A stretch of DNA of 64,000 bases from Xylona heveae TC161 (taxonomy: Eukaryota > Ascomycota > Xylonomycetes > Xylonales > Xylonaceae), in the NCBI RefSeq assembly GCF_001619985.1, contig NW_017264194.1, positions 496,001 through 560,000 of the forward strand. The letters run 5' to 3'. Position numbers and translations under genes: made by a program. Each line of letters begins with the position of its first letter. Position 1 is the first letter of the stretch. This document shows, one piece after another, positions 21,107 to 34,200 of the stretch. The notes under the pieces were generated by a model that saw only the letters and a program-made list of their open reading frames with translations, did no database searches and was not told the DNA's origin.

Positions 21107-24100
21107 GAAGTTAAAGCGGAAAAGTGTTTTTAATTCCTCCTACTGGTGCATCCTTCCCTGAACAATTTAAGCGAGAGTTCTCAATCCAATGAGTATTTTC
21201 GGGCTTTGCAGCCCTGTTTATTCTATGCCTCGATCCAAGTATTTGCGAAATAGAGATGAAATCGTGAGAGCGGGACAGGACGGGAAAGAAACAGGCAACA
21301 GAGCACCGAACAAACAGCAACCGCCTTTTGTGAATGAGTGTCCTGCCTAGAGCCTGTTGTATACATGTTCTGAAACCTGTACTACGGGTACCAGCATCTT
21401 TTGATCGGCTTCTCAGTGTCTGTCGCCTGCGCCACCTCCTTCAATACCCTGCAACTGGTACACCCTCTTTCCTGATGCCCTCTTGTCCTGCAATCGCTTT
21501 CATCCCCGCATGCTTCACCACAGCTCACAGCTCCCATATTTAAGGCCAAAAGCTTACAAAAGCATCCTGTCTCCGCTGGTCCGCATCCTGGAAGCATCGG
21601 ACATGGGACTGACAAGCTACTCAAATCCAAGCGAGCGGGACCCTCTTTGCCAAAATAACATTCCACGCACTGCCTAGTGCATTTGTTATCGTGCCAACGC
21701 GAATATGGATCTTTCAAATGATTGTGACGATGATGACTACTGTGTCTTGTGCGAACATGTCCTTCATTTCGATATCGAAGATTTCCATGAGATGATATTG
21801 CCTCTGTGGTTCCGGTCAGGTTATAACAGCGTAATTGGATCTTGGCGCTGTGTGTAAACTGTATGGAGAACAGTAAAACCACTATTAATGTCATAGGCTG
21901 CTCATGTAGGTCCCGAGATTAGTCTGTTTCTGAACGCCAAAAAGCCCAGATCTGTTCCTGGCTTACCTGAATTAAAACCATAGGGACCATCTTGGTTTAT
22001 TGATCTGTTCTTGATACAATAATTATATGATGGGTTTGTTGCCCATTACACGTTTCCCTTATAGCTCGTTCAATCTCCAATTCCTTGTGCTTCAAGTCAA
22101 CAGTCGTCTGAAGATGAGAGCTACGCTACCGTAGGAGCTGAGATACCCACGGGTTTCCCATGGTGACTGGTCAAATTGGAAGGTGGCATATCGGTCCAAA
22201 ACGAAATATCCCCACCAAACCTGAGCCGCACCTTCCTCATTCTTGTTATCGTCCACATTATGCGTTGGATGTTCAATCGTGGAAGTTAGGAAATTGCCAA
22301 AACAGCAGCTAAGCCTTATTTAAGAACCGGATCTCTTTCGTCATTTCAACTCGACTTGCACTTATTTTTGTGTTAACTATAATAGCGGACGTTAGGCGGT
22401 CAATTCCTAGCATGTCGCTAAAGATCCTTGACTGGGGCAAACACAGTGGCAATCAATGTTTAGGGATCGGAGGCCTGCCAAAGCGACGACTGGGGCAACC
22501 TAAGCACGGACCCGCGGCGGCAATGGAAGGGACGAGCCGCTTCCCGGTGCCGCTGCTAAAAACCAGAGGCAAATCATGACTTTCGAGCAGACTATATTTT
22601 TGATCGTGCCTCACAGTATCATCAGCCCCACCGCGCGCTTCATCATTCGGCGGGTTTCATAGCAAAGGGTAACAATATATGCCAAATTATCCACACCCTT
22701 TCGATCTATACACAATATACTTGTTGATGCGGCCGTCCTCTCTCATCGGACAGGCACATTTCGCGCCTCTTCATTGGTTTCCCGCGATAGCAGCAATTCA
22801 ATATGGCAATTAGCGAAGGAGAGTTGTCCATGTTTTGCTCATTAATTTCTTGACTGGTCAGTTCTAGATCACTTTTAGTCCGGCTAAAATAAGTCAGCGA
22901 AGGAAGCTTATTACTTGATCCTTATGCTCACAATCAGTTTAATTTTAGTTGGCAGAAACAAACGTCGTCTGCTAGAATGTAACTCAGCAGAGTTTCATGC
23001 AGTCACTTTGAGCAGTCCATTTGCAATTGTGCCTGCGGCCGCCAATAGCGGATTTTCAGCCAAGATTGCAGCTCCGAATCTCAGATAAACCTCCGCAGTT
23101 TAGGATTGCTTCGCAGAACACATTTCGAAGCTCCAAATTATAACCTGGGGGATACAAGCAGAGTTCTCTGCGTAAAATCTCGTGCAAAACGTGCAAAACG
23201 CGTTTTGTGTTAGTATGTCACAATTAAACGTTTCCGATGCAGTGATGCAGTCCTAATTGATATGGATGGCTGCGTACACGTCATTATGAATTAGGCATTC
23301 GCAGCAACGTCTCTCTTACGTTTGTCTCTTCGTCCGGGACTGTGCAGGAGAGCATCGGACATGTTCAAGGATATAGAACGATTCTCCTAGGATTCGAAAG
23401 CGATCAGCATATCTCAATACGCAGCTGAAATTTTCTTAAAATCAGGATATTTGTGACTTTATGCCAGCTTCGTCGGAACTCGCGTGACTGACTGCAGCGT
23501 TTTATTTTGAAAGACCGCATTCAAAGGCAACTAGTCAGCGAGGAACTCTTGTTGGAAATGGCATGACAGCGCATCAATTAGTCAAAAAGTGTGCCGAGAT
23601 ATTTTGCGGGAAACCACAGGCTGTGGTATACTATGCAGATGAAACGGGAAGCGATTCGTCTCGCTGGCCTATGCTTCGTGGGGGTCTGGGTGCTGCAGCT
23701 CGCTTGGTTAAAAAAGCAAACTCGAACATGGGCCCAGGGGGGGGGAAAGGTAATCAGTACCGCTACCTCCCGTTCATCAACATCTTCAAAGTCACTCTGA
23801 CCCCTGGCCGTCTAAAACGTCTCGGATAATGACGCCCATCGGAGCTGAAAAGCCTGAATATGAACCGTGGATCAAGCATCGCTCCGATCGAGGCTCAACA
23901 TATCATATTCTGTACGGAAATCCCTTATAACTGGGCAGAGGTGATACTTTGAAACTCGGAAAGCCTCATGTGAGATCCGAGTAGTTGGATCGACCGGTTC
24001 ACTGCTCGCCAAGCTGGTCAATCAGTTACAGGGCATCAGAGCATGAGCAGCGAGGTTGCTGAGGCTTTCGACTTGAAGAGAAGAGAGGTTGAAAACGCGT

Positions 24101-24888
24101 AACAATGAGTGGGTATTGGGCAACAAGTGAATCGCGGAGGAGAGGCATCCTTGCCTCAAATCAGCTTATGAATCATTTTGAGTGTGAAAGTCCCGGATCT
24201 CGTTTGAGTTCATCATGGGATGGTTTACTGGTCACTGTTTGGCTTTGACAGTCTGCTAAGCCTATATATTCCCATGTCACATTCGCCCTACCTTTACTTT
24301 TTTGCATCTATTGTGATGAAACAAAGCTGGTTGGACGCTGTATCGGCGACTGTGCGTGGTCAACACATGCTGAGCGAAATATTCGTTGTCAGTGTATGGG
24401 ATCTCATATTGGATCATATATTGTTCTGAACCGTTTCACTAACCTCGTCCTATTTGTTTTTCCCAAGTTCTGTTATAGAAGCTAGTGGACTTATTGCTTA
24501 TGATATCGGCTCCTCTTTCTTCAATTTTCTCATTTTCCTCTGACCGCTTTCTTCACCGAGTTCGTTGAAGATCAGATGCCAATTCTGTTCAGCGCATCTG
24601 CTGCGCTGCGGGCTCCCTTAACCTTCAAATGCTGCATTGCCGAGGGCTTGTCAACAAATATTTCCGCACAGTTATTCTACCGTTAGAACCGACTCGATTC
24701 GGCGGTGAGAGCATCGTTGAAACGCTCATCATCCTACCTTGTTTCCTCACGGAACGCCTGTATTTTAATCTGAACTCATTTTCATCCCATCCGCTTGCAA
24801 ATCCAAATCAAACTGGATTGAAACAAGATATCAACACAAAGTGTGAGTTCTTGCCATCGAACGGAAGTTTCGAGAAATCTGCTAAACT
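21107..24888. other. 3.8-kb intergenic region
   Basis: This is a long gap between same-strand genes. Apart from one weak minus-strand frame at 21382-21894, listed separately, it shows only short frames with no domain or splice logic. The stretch from 22000 to 24600 is mixed in composition with a few G or C runs. I cannot define a repeat or mobile element in it. Confidence 0.4.
21382..21894 (-). CDS. possible small secreted Cys-rich protein (weak)
   Basis: A single minus-strand frame of 170 aa opens with ATG and a signal-peptide-like start (MTLIVVLLFSIQFTHSAK), followed by 14 cysteines, most in the C-terminal half (for example GCFCK, SCGEACGDESDC, GCTSC). That would fit a small secreted fungal protein. 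Against it: no recognised domain, no conserved spacing I can name, and an open frame of this length can arise by chance in a 3.8-kb gap. It may also contain introns I have not placed. Confidence 0.2.
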   Translation of the reverse strand: MTLIVVLLFSIQFTHSAKIQLRCYNLTGTTEAISSHGNLRYRNEGHVRTRHSSHHRHNHLKDPYSRWHDNKCTRQCVECYFGKEGPARLDLSSLSVPCPMLPGCGPAETGCFCKLLALNMGAVSCGEACGDESDCRTRGHQERGCTSCRVLKEVAQATDTEKPIKRCWYP

Positions 24889-26531
24889 ATGCTCAAGGTG
24901 CAATTCACGGAACAAGCTTTGCGATCCGCAATCTATATTCAGAGGCAACCTCAGCGTCTTAGACCAGAATTTTGGAAAGCATCCCCAATGTCTGGGCAGC
25001 TTGTCAATTCTAGCAAGCCGGCTCAAAGGCCTGTACTGGTGTCCACACAACTTCTGTCTTATTCCCCCAGTTCCTCATCTACCGATGACTGTCTACCTGA
25101 TTGGCTCTATCCCAGCGGAAATAGGATGCTTCCAGAAGGCATGGAACCTCCAACGGATTCGAAGTGTTATCAAGCGTGGCATATGGGTTAGTTGTCCTCT
25201 CTCAGCCAAATATACAAAAACGGCCTGACACAATGAATCAGGTCGAGTAACCTTCGGACGGAGCCCTACTTTCCCGCAAACTACACCAAGCCCTATAACG
25301 TGTGGCGACTACCCGACATTTAGCGTCCTCAATGCAAGTTTGACAAGTTCTTGCGCAAGAGTCTTCGATAGCACTCTGTACCCAACCATGATGGGTCGAG
25401 GTTCTGGATTGATCGCTGAATGCAAATTGCTCCCGACACAGAGTCTCTACGCCCAACCAGTGACATCAGTCACTGATTGTAGGGAAATATATACTACACA
25501 AAGTGAACAGCCCAAAATTCACGAAACTTTGGAACGAAATTACTTCCATGAGCCCTCATACGCCTTTTCCAGCTGTTCAGACATGATACATTTCGACTAT
25601 CTTGACACTCAAGGGCGCACTGTGGAAAACCCTTTTCAAGAGCCACGACCAAGTATTTCAAGACTTCCGCAGAGCGCTAGCCCACGGTCAGATGAGCAAG
25701 ATACGAGCTCTTGGTGCGATTCGAATATTCTCGATCATGCCCTTCCACAAGATGAGTTCTCCGAACGGTATGCGAGTAACTTCCATCTGGACTCTATGAA
25801 TCCAACTCAAGCAATAAAAAGCCATGAGGATCATGTGCGGAGTGGTAGTCAATTCAATTTTTATCCGGAATCAAAAGCAGCAACTCCAGCCAGTAGAGGC
25901 ACATCACCTTGCGGCTTCTTGGCTCTCGACTCACCTTTGATCAAACCTTTAGACTCTCCAAGGTCAGCATTGAGGGGTATAACCTGTACGCCAGACACTG
26001 GGCAGTCAAAATCAACCTTGTTATCGTCCGCAGCAAAGGACGAATTTCTAATTAGTTGCAAGCTTGCAGGGATGTCGTACAAAGACATCAAACGAAAAGG
26101 GCATTATGCAGAGGCTGAGTCCACATTAAGAGGTCGGTTCCGCACATTAACAAAGCCTAAATTGGAACGCGTGCGAAAACCCATTTGGAAGGACCATGAC
26201 GTGAGTATTCATTTCAGATGCCTTGTAGGGAATTTCTAAGCTCTAGCAGGTCCGACTCCTTTTGGAGGCTGTTCAAGAGTATCAGAACGCCAAAGAGGGA
26301 AACTATTCTCGAACCACTCAGATCCGAAGAAATGCCGAAATAAGGGCGATAAAAATCCCATGGAAGAAAGTAGGTCAATATATTTTGAATCATGGTGGTT
26401 CATATCATTTTGGGAACGCCACCTGCCGGAAAAAATGGGACGAAATCATGGGAGGTGACAACAGCACTGTAGAAAGAAGAAAAAGTCGCGGGGGAAGATC
26501 AAGTTCCAGGCACCCGCGCTATTCTGCTTGA
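24889..26531 (+). CDS. Myb/SANT-like DNA-binding protein
   Basis: Three exons, 24889-25186, 25242-26200 and 26250-26531, give 512 aa. Both introns are short (55 and 49 nt; donors GTTAGT and GTGAGT) and keep the frame. The start is the first ATG, with A at -3; an alternative in-frame ATG is at 24988. The first 390 residues are low-complexity and Ser/Pro-rich. The ordered part is C-terminal: KDEFLISCKLAGMSYKDIKR, a basic linker (TLTKPKLERVRKPIWKDHD), then a tryptophan-spaced helical block across the last intron (IPWKKVGQYILNHGGSYHFG, CRKKWDEI). This spacing is that of fungal Myb/SANT-like domains. The tail is strongly basic (RRKSRGGRSSSR). The inferred role is nuclear DNA binding; target and pathway are unknown. 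Confidence 0.78.
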
Positions 26532-27010
26532 TAGAGATTGATAGATTACTTTCTTTATATATCCGCGAACATGACAGCATTTGCGCGAGAAAAACTGCGA
26601 TATTGTTTAGCAATGTTCGAATATGGTGGTCGCTGATACGGCTTTAACATATTTGGGATTTTTCTGTTTTTGTTTTTCTTTTTTTTGTATATCACCCCCC
26701 TCCTCCTTTCTTTGATTGACGTTGACGGAAAATTGCCAGTATGTATTGGGTTTCTCGAAAAAAAAGAACGGAAATTTTGAGAGAAATTTATAAATGATAC
26801 CATCAACCATGGTATTATGTTCTTCAGCAGCATGTAGAAGCAAACCAACCGGCGTGTCGTCGATTTTGTGGGGATCTTAACCACTAGTACACTGACGTAC
26901 TACGTAGTCGGTCGTATCGGTAACAGATATTATATCGCGCGGCCAATACTAAACGAACAGTATCACGTTCAGAGTCAACTCCTAATATACCACGGCAAAC
27001 GTCGCCCAAC
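26532..27010. other. intergenic, T-rich 3' UTR and apa2 promoter
   Basis: This gap is 0.5 kb between same-strand genes. It contains a T-rich run near 26670-26690 and otherwise no recognisable element. Confidence 0.45.
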
Positions 27011-28237
27011 ATGAGCTTTGGTCTTTCCGAAACACTTCCTTCCATAGTACGGAATCGATTCAATGCCGCAAAAGCAGCTGGAAGCCTCATCTTCTCGCCA
27101 ACAGAGCTGACAGTCATTCATACAGCTGGTGTTCCGGTGCGTTCGTGCGTATTGACCTACCCATCTGCCATCGAGTAAAGGTGTTCGCTTGTCCCGCAGA
27201 ACTGCAGACCAGTTGCCATTATGTTTTTTGGGCTAACTTTCTCCTTTTCTGCAAATGATAGTTTCAATTGAGATACTGCCCCGCTCTAGCCAAAAAGCCT
27301 ACTCCCAAGGATGGACAGCGAGAAACCAATCGGCCATCCAAAAAGCCCGACCCTTTCGACAACCCTCCTCAGGATCTCCTAGTCGCAGATACTCCCCCGG
27401 AGTTACCCAACCATATACTGGTCTTGAACAAGTTCCCTATCATCCCACAACATTTCATACTCGCGACCAAGGCGTTCAAACAGCAGACAGATCTCTTGGA
27501 AGAGGATGATCTCGCCGCTACCTTGGCCTGCTTGAAAGCATGGGAGGATGACAAAGACTTGGCAGATGGCCGCGAAACGCGGCGCAGGCTCTTCGCGTTC
27601 TTCAACTCTGGTGAATTCAGCGGAGCAAGCCAGCCTCACCGCCATGTTCAGTTCTTACCGGTGGAGGAAATGGCTGGTGAGACGGCTGAAGGAGACTGGA
27701 GTCTTCTTACCGATAGTATCGGCGGTTCCATAGACCAGAGCAAGTCAGGTACGGGTTTAAACCACCGAGCCCTTCAGAGTACAGCGGTGACCGATAATTG
27801 ACATATTTCAATCGCGTACAGGAGTTAAACTACCGTTCGCATACTTTACCACAGCAATATCGCCGTCATCAACACCTCGAGAGCTGCATGAAAAATACCT
27901 TTCTTTGTACAGCCAGGCAGTTTCCGCTCTACAGAAGTCGGATAAGGCCAGCGACCTCGCCGGAACGAATCACCACAACGCGAAGACCTCCTCGATTACG
28001 ATCAGCTATAATCTAAGTATGACTGCGTCGTCAATGGTGCTCTGCCCGAGGACAAAAGATGGAGATATCCTTGGGTTTAGAGAAGACGATTCTCAGCAAC
28101 CGATTGGACCTGTAGCGCTCAACGGGACCATATTAGGAGGCACACTAATGGTTAAAACACCAGAAGAGTGGGATCTGCTTCGAAAAGATGAAACAAAGCT
28201 GTATCAGTTGCTTGAAACGATAGGTGTCGCTCCGTAG
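27011..28237 (+). CDS. apa2: ATP adenylyltransferase (Ap4A phosphorylase)
   Basis: Three exons, 27011-27136, 27262-27748 and 27822-28237, give 342 aa. Intron 1 is 125 nt (donor GTGCGT) and intron 2 is 73 nt (donor GTACGG); both junctions keep the frame. The N-terminus (GSLIFSPTELTVIHTAGVPFQLRYCPALAKKP) and the core (HILVLNKFPIIPQHFILAT) match the Apa1/Apa2 family. The catalytic HxHxQ signature is visible as HRHVQ at residues 168-172. The C-terminus has the family block LPFAYFTTA and SYNLSMTASSMVLCPR. The enzyme splits diadenosine tetraphosphate with phosphate into ATP and ADP in the cytosol. The length is normal for the family. Confidence 0.93.
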
Positions 28238-31200
28238 AATTTTAGATAGACGGACTAGCCGAGTCGACGGCCTCATCTCAATCTGTGTTTGAAGTGTACC
28301 AACAATTGCCAGTACTAAGTTTCTCGGTAGAGAGCACGAAGCTCACCTATCCGCCATCTAGCTGACAATGTCACGCTCCGGAGAAACTCTGCAGACCAAC
28401 CAAGGAGGCCATATTGGCATGCAGTGACGTGTGATTATTTTGTCAATAGTGTCACTACAGTGCTGAGTTCATTCAGGCCCCAGTCCGCCCACCTACATTT
28501 TCACATTTCTGGAACAAGGGTGTGAGCCATGTTCGCCGTCTCAAGAGCAGACATGGTTGGCGAAATCATCACAAGGATATTGCATTTGCGAAATGAACTC
28601 CGCGGAAGAACCTCCGCCCCACGGTGCACATTGCAGCACTTCGGCACAAAATAATATGAATGGTCACATTGATATGCAAGAGTGAAAAAGCCCAGCAACT
28701 ACTACGTATTACGCTATACAGTAATGCCAACCGGTACCGTGCCTACTCCCCCAGGCTCCTCCTGCCCCACTTTCAGTTCTTGAGAGTTCTCTAGTTCCAC
28801 ATTCCAAGCAAGCACAACCTTACTCGCTCCAAGATTTGGGATCGCGAAGAGCTCTTCTACGGTGCTCGCATTTACTCAGGACGAGGCGTTTGGCCAGCTC
28901 TCTTCCCGAGAGCTTGTGGGTTTGTAGCTAAAGGGGTTAGAGCATAACCCCCCAAAGACGGGACTATTTGTGGGGAAGGACCCTCAGACCAGTCGCCAGT
29001 CTTTAGCTCCCTGAGAATGAGCAGACCCGACAACCTTCAGTCCCCTGTGAACCTAAAAAAGTCACCAGTGCGAGACAGTGTGTGACAGCGAGGAAGGATG
29101 AGGGTGTGAAGGGTTCCTATTCGGGTGAGAAATCCCGCGGCATTGTGCTAAACCCTACCGGCTGTCACCCCGATTGAACCACTTGCATACTTTCCATCCA
29201 CATTGGTAGGAGAGCTAAGGGGCAAAAGCGAAGCGGGGTGCCCAGTTGCTCTTCGGAAACTGGGCCATATGTCAACGCGCTCTCCCAAGCGAAAACGCCT
29301 TCAAATTTGGCGTGGATACGGGAATTTGCGTTCATGAGGCGTCGGCCGGAAGGGGCCATTTTGGAAACAGACTGCCTTCCAAATGAAAGTTTACGGGTTT
29401 CCGCCCAAAAAAAAAAGCGGATGGCATCGTGATCAACACTGGCAATCTTGTCGGCCCTGAAAGGTGGAAAGAAGCGAAGAAGTACGGGAAGGGACAATCC
29501 ACCGGAGCTCCAAGGGTGGAAGCATTTGGGGGACAGGACAAACAGTGTTTTTACGCAAGCCACGGCTCTTGGCAAATCCCTGGTTCGTCCTCCCACACTT
29601 ATGTGAGAATGACCTTCACTGTCGTTTTCCTAGTCGATTTCTTTTGGGCGCAGTTTGCGACTGCTCCCACGGTTTTCGCTTGACCCAATCAACGCTTTTT
29701 TCAAAGTGAGTGTTGCCAAGGGAGTGACGAAGGAAATTCATGACCTAATCGAGGCACCACAAAGCTATCTGCTGAACGCAGAGACAACGGAATGCCAATG
29801 TACCCCGATGTGGTCCACAGATGCTACCTTGTCTTATCCCAGTCTCACTCTGAATGCGAGTGATTTTTGTCCCTGGAAGTACGCTATGACCTGGGGAAGC
29901 GCGATGAAAAATACATTTGTGACAGGTAGCTACCAGTCAATCCAGTCAACTCTATTGGTAGAGTTTGAGGCCAGTTCTAGAACATCGACTGAGCTTTTCT
30001 GATCGCGCCCATTTGACAGGCTGGTGGATCGGCAAGCCGGCTTGGCAGAAAGCCCCATAGGGATCTTGTGATTCCCCCGTTCATATCAAAGCATTTCTTC
30101 CATTTCAGATATGTGCATTTACGGATCAAGCCGTATGGGCTTGTCGCGGATACGTTCAGGTAGGACGGGGTACAGTATCACTATACTGGATTTCTTCTAT
30201 TTCCTTGGTCTCTGGCAGCATTTATTTGCTGCATCAGATCATGGCAAGCCTGGTCAGCTGTCGGAGCAAACGCATATCAAATGAGCTGGGTAGTTCTAAA
30301 GGCAACGCTTGAAACGAGACTGAATACTTCACATTTTACTTACATTTGGGGTTTATCGGCACTAACGGATTGTACGCCTACCCCTTTAATTAGATAACTT
30401 AACTGGATTCTCAGTCTCGATACCTACCCAATGGAAGTGATATAAAGGAATAGTTCGCTTGAAGAATATTGATGGGTCTCCCAGGGGAGTGGGCTTCTTC
30501 ATCACAGCGTCAAGTCTGATAATTCGTATCTCGACCACTCCACGCTGGAGTTTGGATGCGATGTGCGAGGCAACCCACTTCCGACCAGATCATAGCCAGG
30601 TACATGTGACAACCAAACCAGGTAAATATCCTCATCGATTAGGAACAGGATCGGAGACACACATAACCCTGCCAGTGATGCTTGGTCGTGCAGCGTTAAG
30701 ACTTAAAGCTTCTAGCGGTCAGAGCAGTTGCGGCTTCACTACGAGTGTAGTGGCGTAGATACCGAGATCCACCTAGGAGCAGGTGGGGTTGGTGAACAAG
30801 CAGAGATCATCATGTCTAGGGGAATCCGCCTTGGGATGGCTGTCGGGAAGGGTGAATAGCAACAGATAGCAAATCGAGGGCTAGTCATAAGGCTGATGAT
30901 GGATAGGGGACAAGCGTTGCTAGCGAGCGGGTGTAGTGGCATGGCCAACTGCCCGCCACGCTAAAAGGCGGACCTACACAGTGTCCCGTTTCCCATTTAC
31001 TGACAGCTCCATACTAGGCAGCTAATGGTTGCAACCAAGAAATTCCATCCAGGCCTATCAAAGAGTGCTTACGTGCGTGACCGCCGTTGGCACCGCCGGA
31101 CAAACCATGGTCCGCTATCTTACCCTCTCTCAAGGTCGGTGTAGGCAAAGTCGTGAGGGAAAGCTGACCTTTCACATGCTGCATAAGCGCGATCTGGTTG

Positions 31201-34200
31201 CACTGTGGTGGTATCCGGAACTGGCCCAATGTAACGAAGATGCTTATGGGAGAAGTTAAGGATGACGTTTGGGAGGGCGGCCATGGACGCTGATTGCAAC
31301 TTTTTGCTGGATAAGGACAAGGATCGTGACCGTCCACCTCCTTCTACGTTGTCAGGTCTACTCGACCCACTTCCATGGTGGAGGGTCCCGACTAAGAGGT
31401 AAAGATTCCACGCCAGCGAGCGAACACGATCATCGTCCATGAGCAGCTGGGACAATGCAGGGGAATACTGTAACTGTGCAACGTCGGTCATCTTAAGCTC
31501 ACCCCTGGCTTTAATATACTGTTTTGTCATTTTCCGTTAGCAACTTTGATGGAAGAATGTCCAGGGCCACTGAGATGATGGTCTCCGGTAAGGGGAAACT
31601 TCAACGTGGTTGGTTTCAGTCCGCTTATGGGGTCCCCCAGCTTAGGCCGGGGGTAGGGTGCACTTCTCCAGGTCCATTGACACGAACTGTTCGTCTCTGC
31701 ATTCCAAGAGTCTTATTGTTAGGCTCCTGTTCCAAGTCTATAAATGGCATTGGCTAAAGATAATCATAGCGTTTGCAATTTTGTTTCGAGGCTGAAGGTA
31801 GCAATCATAGCTCTTTGGTGTTAGGTTCCTACACTGTGTACGCCCCTGCCATTTACCGGAAACGTTGTATGCATCTCACGAATGATATATTGGATTGATA
31901 TTATTATATTTTACCAGTAAGGTCATACGGTATTACGACATAAGAGAGATGTTTTAAGAACAGTGCACAGACTCCTTCGCCTCTTGTATCGGAGACTTTT
32001 TACTTCATGACATTGGTCAGACTGTCAATGAGCTTGACGCATGAGGATGTAACATGGTGCAAGCGAACATCCTTGCCTTGTTCAGCACATCGCGATCTTG
32101 GGGCTGGAGAATGCCGCTCCCTCTTGCTGGTGGTGGTGGTTTTACCGTGCCAGAAGCCGAAGCCGTACCGGAGTATGAGACCCCTGGACACTTGTTATGC
32201 AATTGATGCCAGGGTAGGGAGGCTCATCCGAATTAGCGGCGGTGCAAGAGTACGGTGTACCGTAATTAACGCTGCGCTGGCCCTTTTGCGATGGGAAGGA
32301 TGGCGGTGCACTCGTGGCGCTTTGTGGGTCCTGATATCATTTCGATGAGAGGAGAGGGGAAAAGAAGAAAAAAGGAAATCGACGAAACCACATGTAACGC
32401 AGGGATCTCGAAAAAGAATTGTTCTCTCGTTTTGATTTTTTTTTTCCGACGTACTGTCCAATTATGGTTATTATTCGTACGGAGAAAACCCCGAAACCAT
32501 GCAATACCCGAATGTCGATCAATTTCTACAGGGCGATGTTGAGCATCGGATAATTGTTCCTTTTTGCTTCATTCGGGAGTTTATAGCTTTGGCAGTAGGT
32601 TGTTTTCATCGCCTACTGCCACACAAACGAACACATGATACTGGACCGTTTTGATTTCTTTAATTTTTTCTTTCTTTTCTTTTTTCGTGCCTGCCACTAC
32701 TGTACCCAAACTTCTTGCGTGGGCGGGTACGCCCATGCGACGCAACATGGAGTGCCTAGTCACCTTTAATTTGGGATTTCTATCGGCTTTTTTTGTTTGA
32801 CTTGGCGGTCATCAGCGACTACACGTCACAGCCTGAGTAGGACAGTCATTCTTCATCCCACGCATTTCTTATTTCACCGGTCAGGGCCGAGGAGGTTTAG
32901 CGTGGCGCGGGATGACGGGGAGTTGGCAAACCGAACTGGTTCAAGTGGAGCGAGAGAGCATCACCCGATGGTTTGGACCCGAAATAGCCTGTGACGCTAC
33001 CTGTAAAGTAACTGTACCAGGGGCCGATCTGCCAGGGGTCGGGCTCCCACGCTTCGCTCATCGTCATTGGATCTCTCCCCCATGTTTGGCTTCCTCTTGG
33101 CTTCTCTCCTACCGGCCGCTCCGACGAGTTAAGTGGATTCGTCATGAGAGAGAAACGCCGAACAGAGCAATCGCACAATAATGCAATCGGTTCCCAATTA
33201 CAATGACGAGGATTGTCCCAGGAGGAAAAAAAGGAACCTGCCTGGGAGAAAAAAAAAAAAAAAGCGTGACGAGACGCAAATGTACAGAGTACTCTCCCGT
33301 CTTACGTGCAATTAAGGGTGCGGGAAATGTCTTCTGCAAGAAGGATGACGAGGGGTTGACCAGTGTGTTAGGAAAAATAAAAATCACCGACATACGTGAT
33401 TGTCCACTCATTCCCTAATCTGTATGCGTTAAGCGGTCGACCACGACTTTCCATGTCATTGGGAGAGGTCATCTTCCTTTCGTCTGGGTGGGTGCGCTGC
33501 TACAACTAACTTACTGCTACATACTTGAGAGAACAGCGAGAGAGATGAACCTATCAGATGCATCGCGGGACCTCTGTCTAGAGACGGGTGGCTCTCTCTG
33601 GGTGCATCCGAGTCAGCCCTGCGCCTCGCTTGACGGAGACTGCATTGCTTGTTCGATGATGATTGGGTTTTCTTTCTGCTTGGGCGGTGCACCCTCTTCA
33701 GAAGCAGAAGGCGCCTCGAGGGTGTCTCTGCTACCCACCCATGGGAGAAATCTCGCTATACCACATTGGGCTCGTCGAAGCGGGAACAAATCGACGAAAG
33801 GGACGGAGATGCACGACGATGCTCATCCTCGCAGAACCCACATCCAGCACTGCCAACTGATTTAGTCCCGATATGGAGCCAATGCCACCCACCGGTTGCT
33901 TTCCCCCTCCCAAGACGACAAGGTTCCCTTCTATCGCTCACACCGACCTTTGGCCCCCTCTCCCTCCCCTTGGACCCTCGATTCTGCCAGTCGGGACCCC
34001 GAGAAATGGCGGCGAAGAGCAAAAAACAGCAACACCCACACCCACCCTTCGCCCCTTTCCCTAACTATTCGCATGGGACGCTAACGCACGCCGAACCACT
34101 CGGCCCCAGTCGGTCGGCAGCAGCATGAGGTGCGTGTCGGTCAAAGCAAGGACAGACAATTCGACGACCTTTTTTCTGCCAAGCCCGCCGTGGACTCGCT

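Noticed and set aside
22000-24600. Decayed transposon in the long gap after the 824-aa gene
   Set aside because: I saw no terminal repeats, target-site duplications or transposase-like frames, so no element can be claimed.
29165-29596. 143-codon minus-strand frame as a gene
   Set aside because: It has overlapping frames on the other strand, no recognisable domain and no splice context; it looks like a chance frame in non-coding DNA.
33488-34128. Overlapping plus-strand frames of 125-159 codons
   Set aside because: They overlap each other in different registers and are built from low-complexity Pro/Ser/His-rich translation; they probably lie in the promoter or leader of the C2H2 gene.
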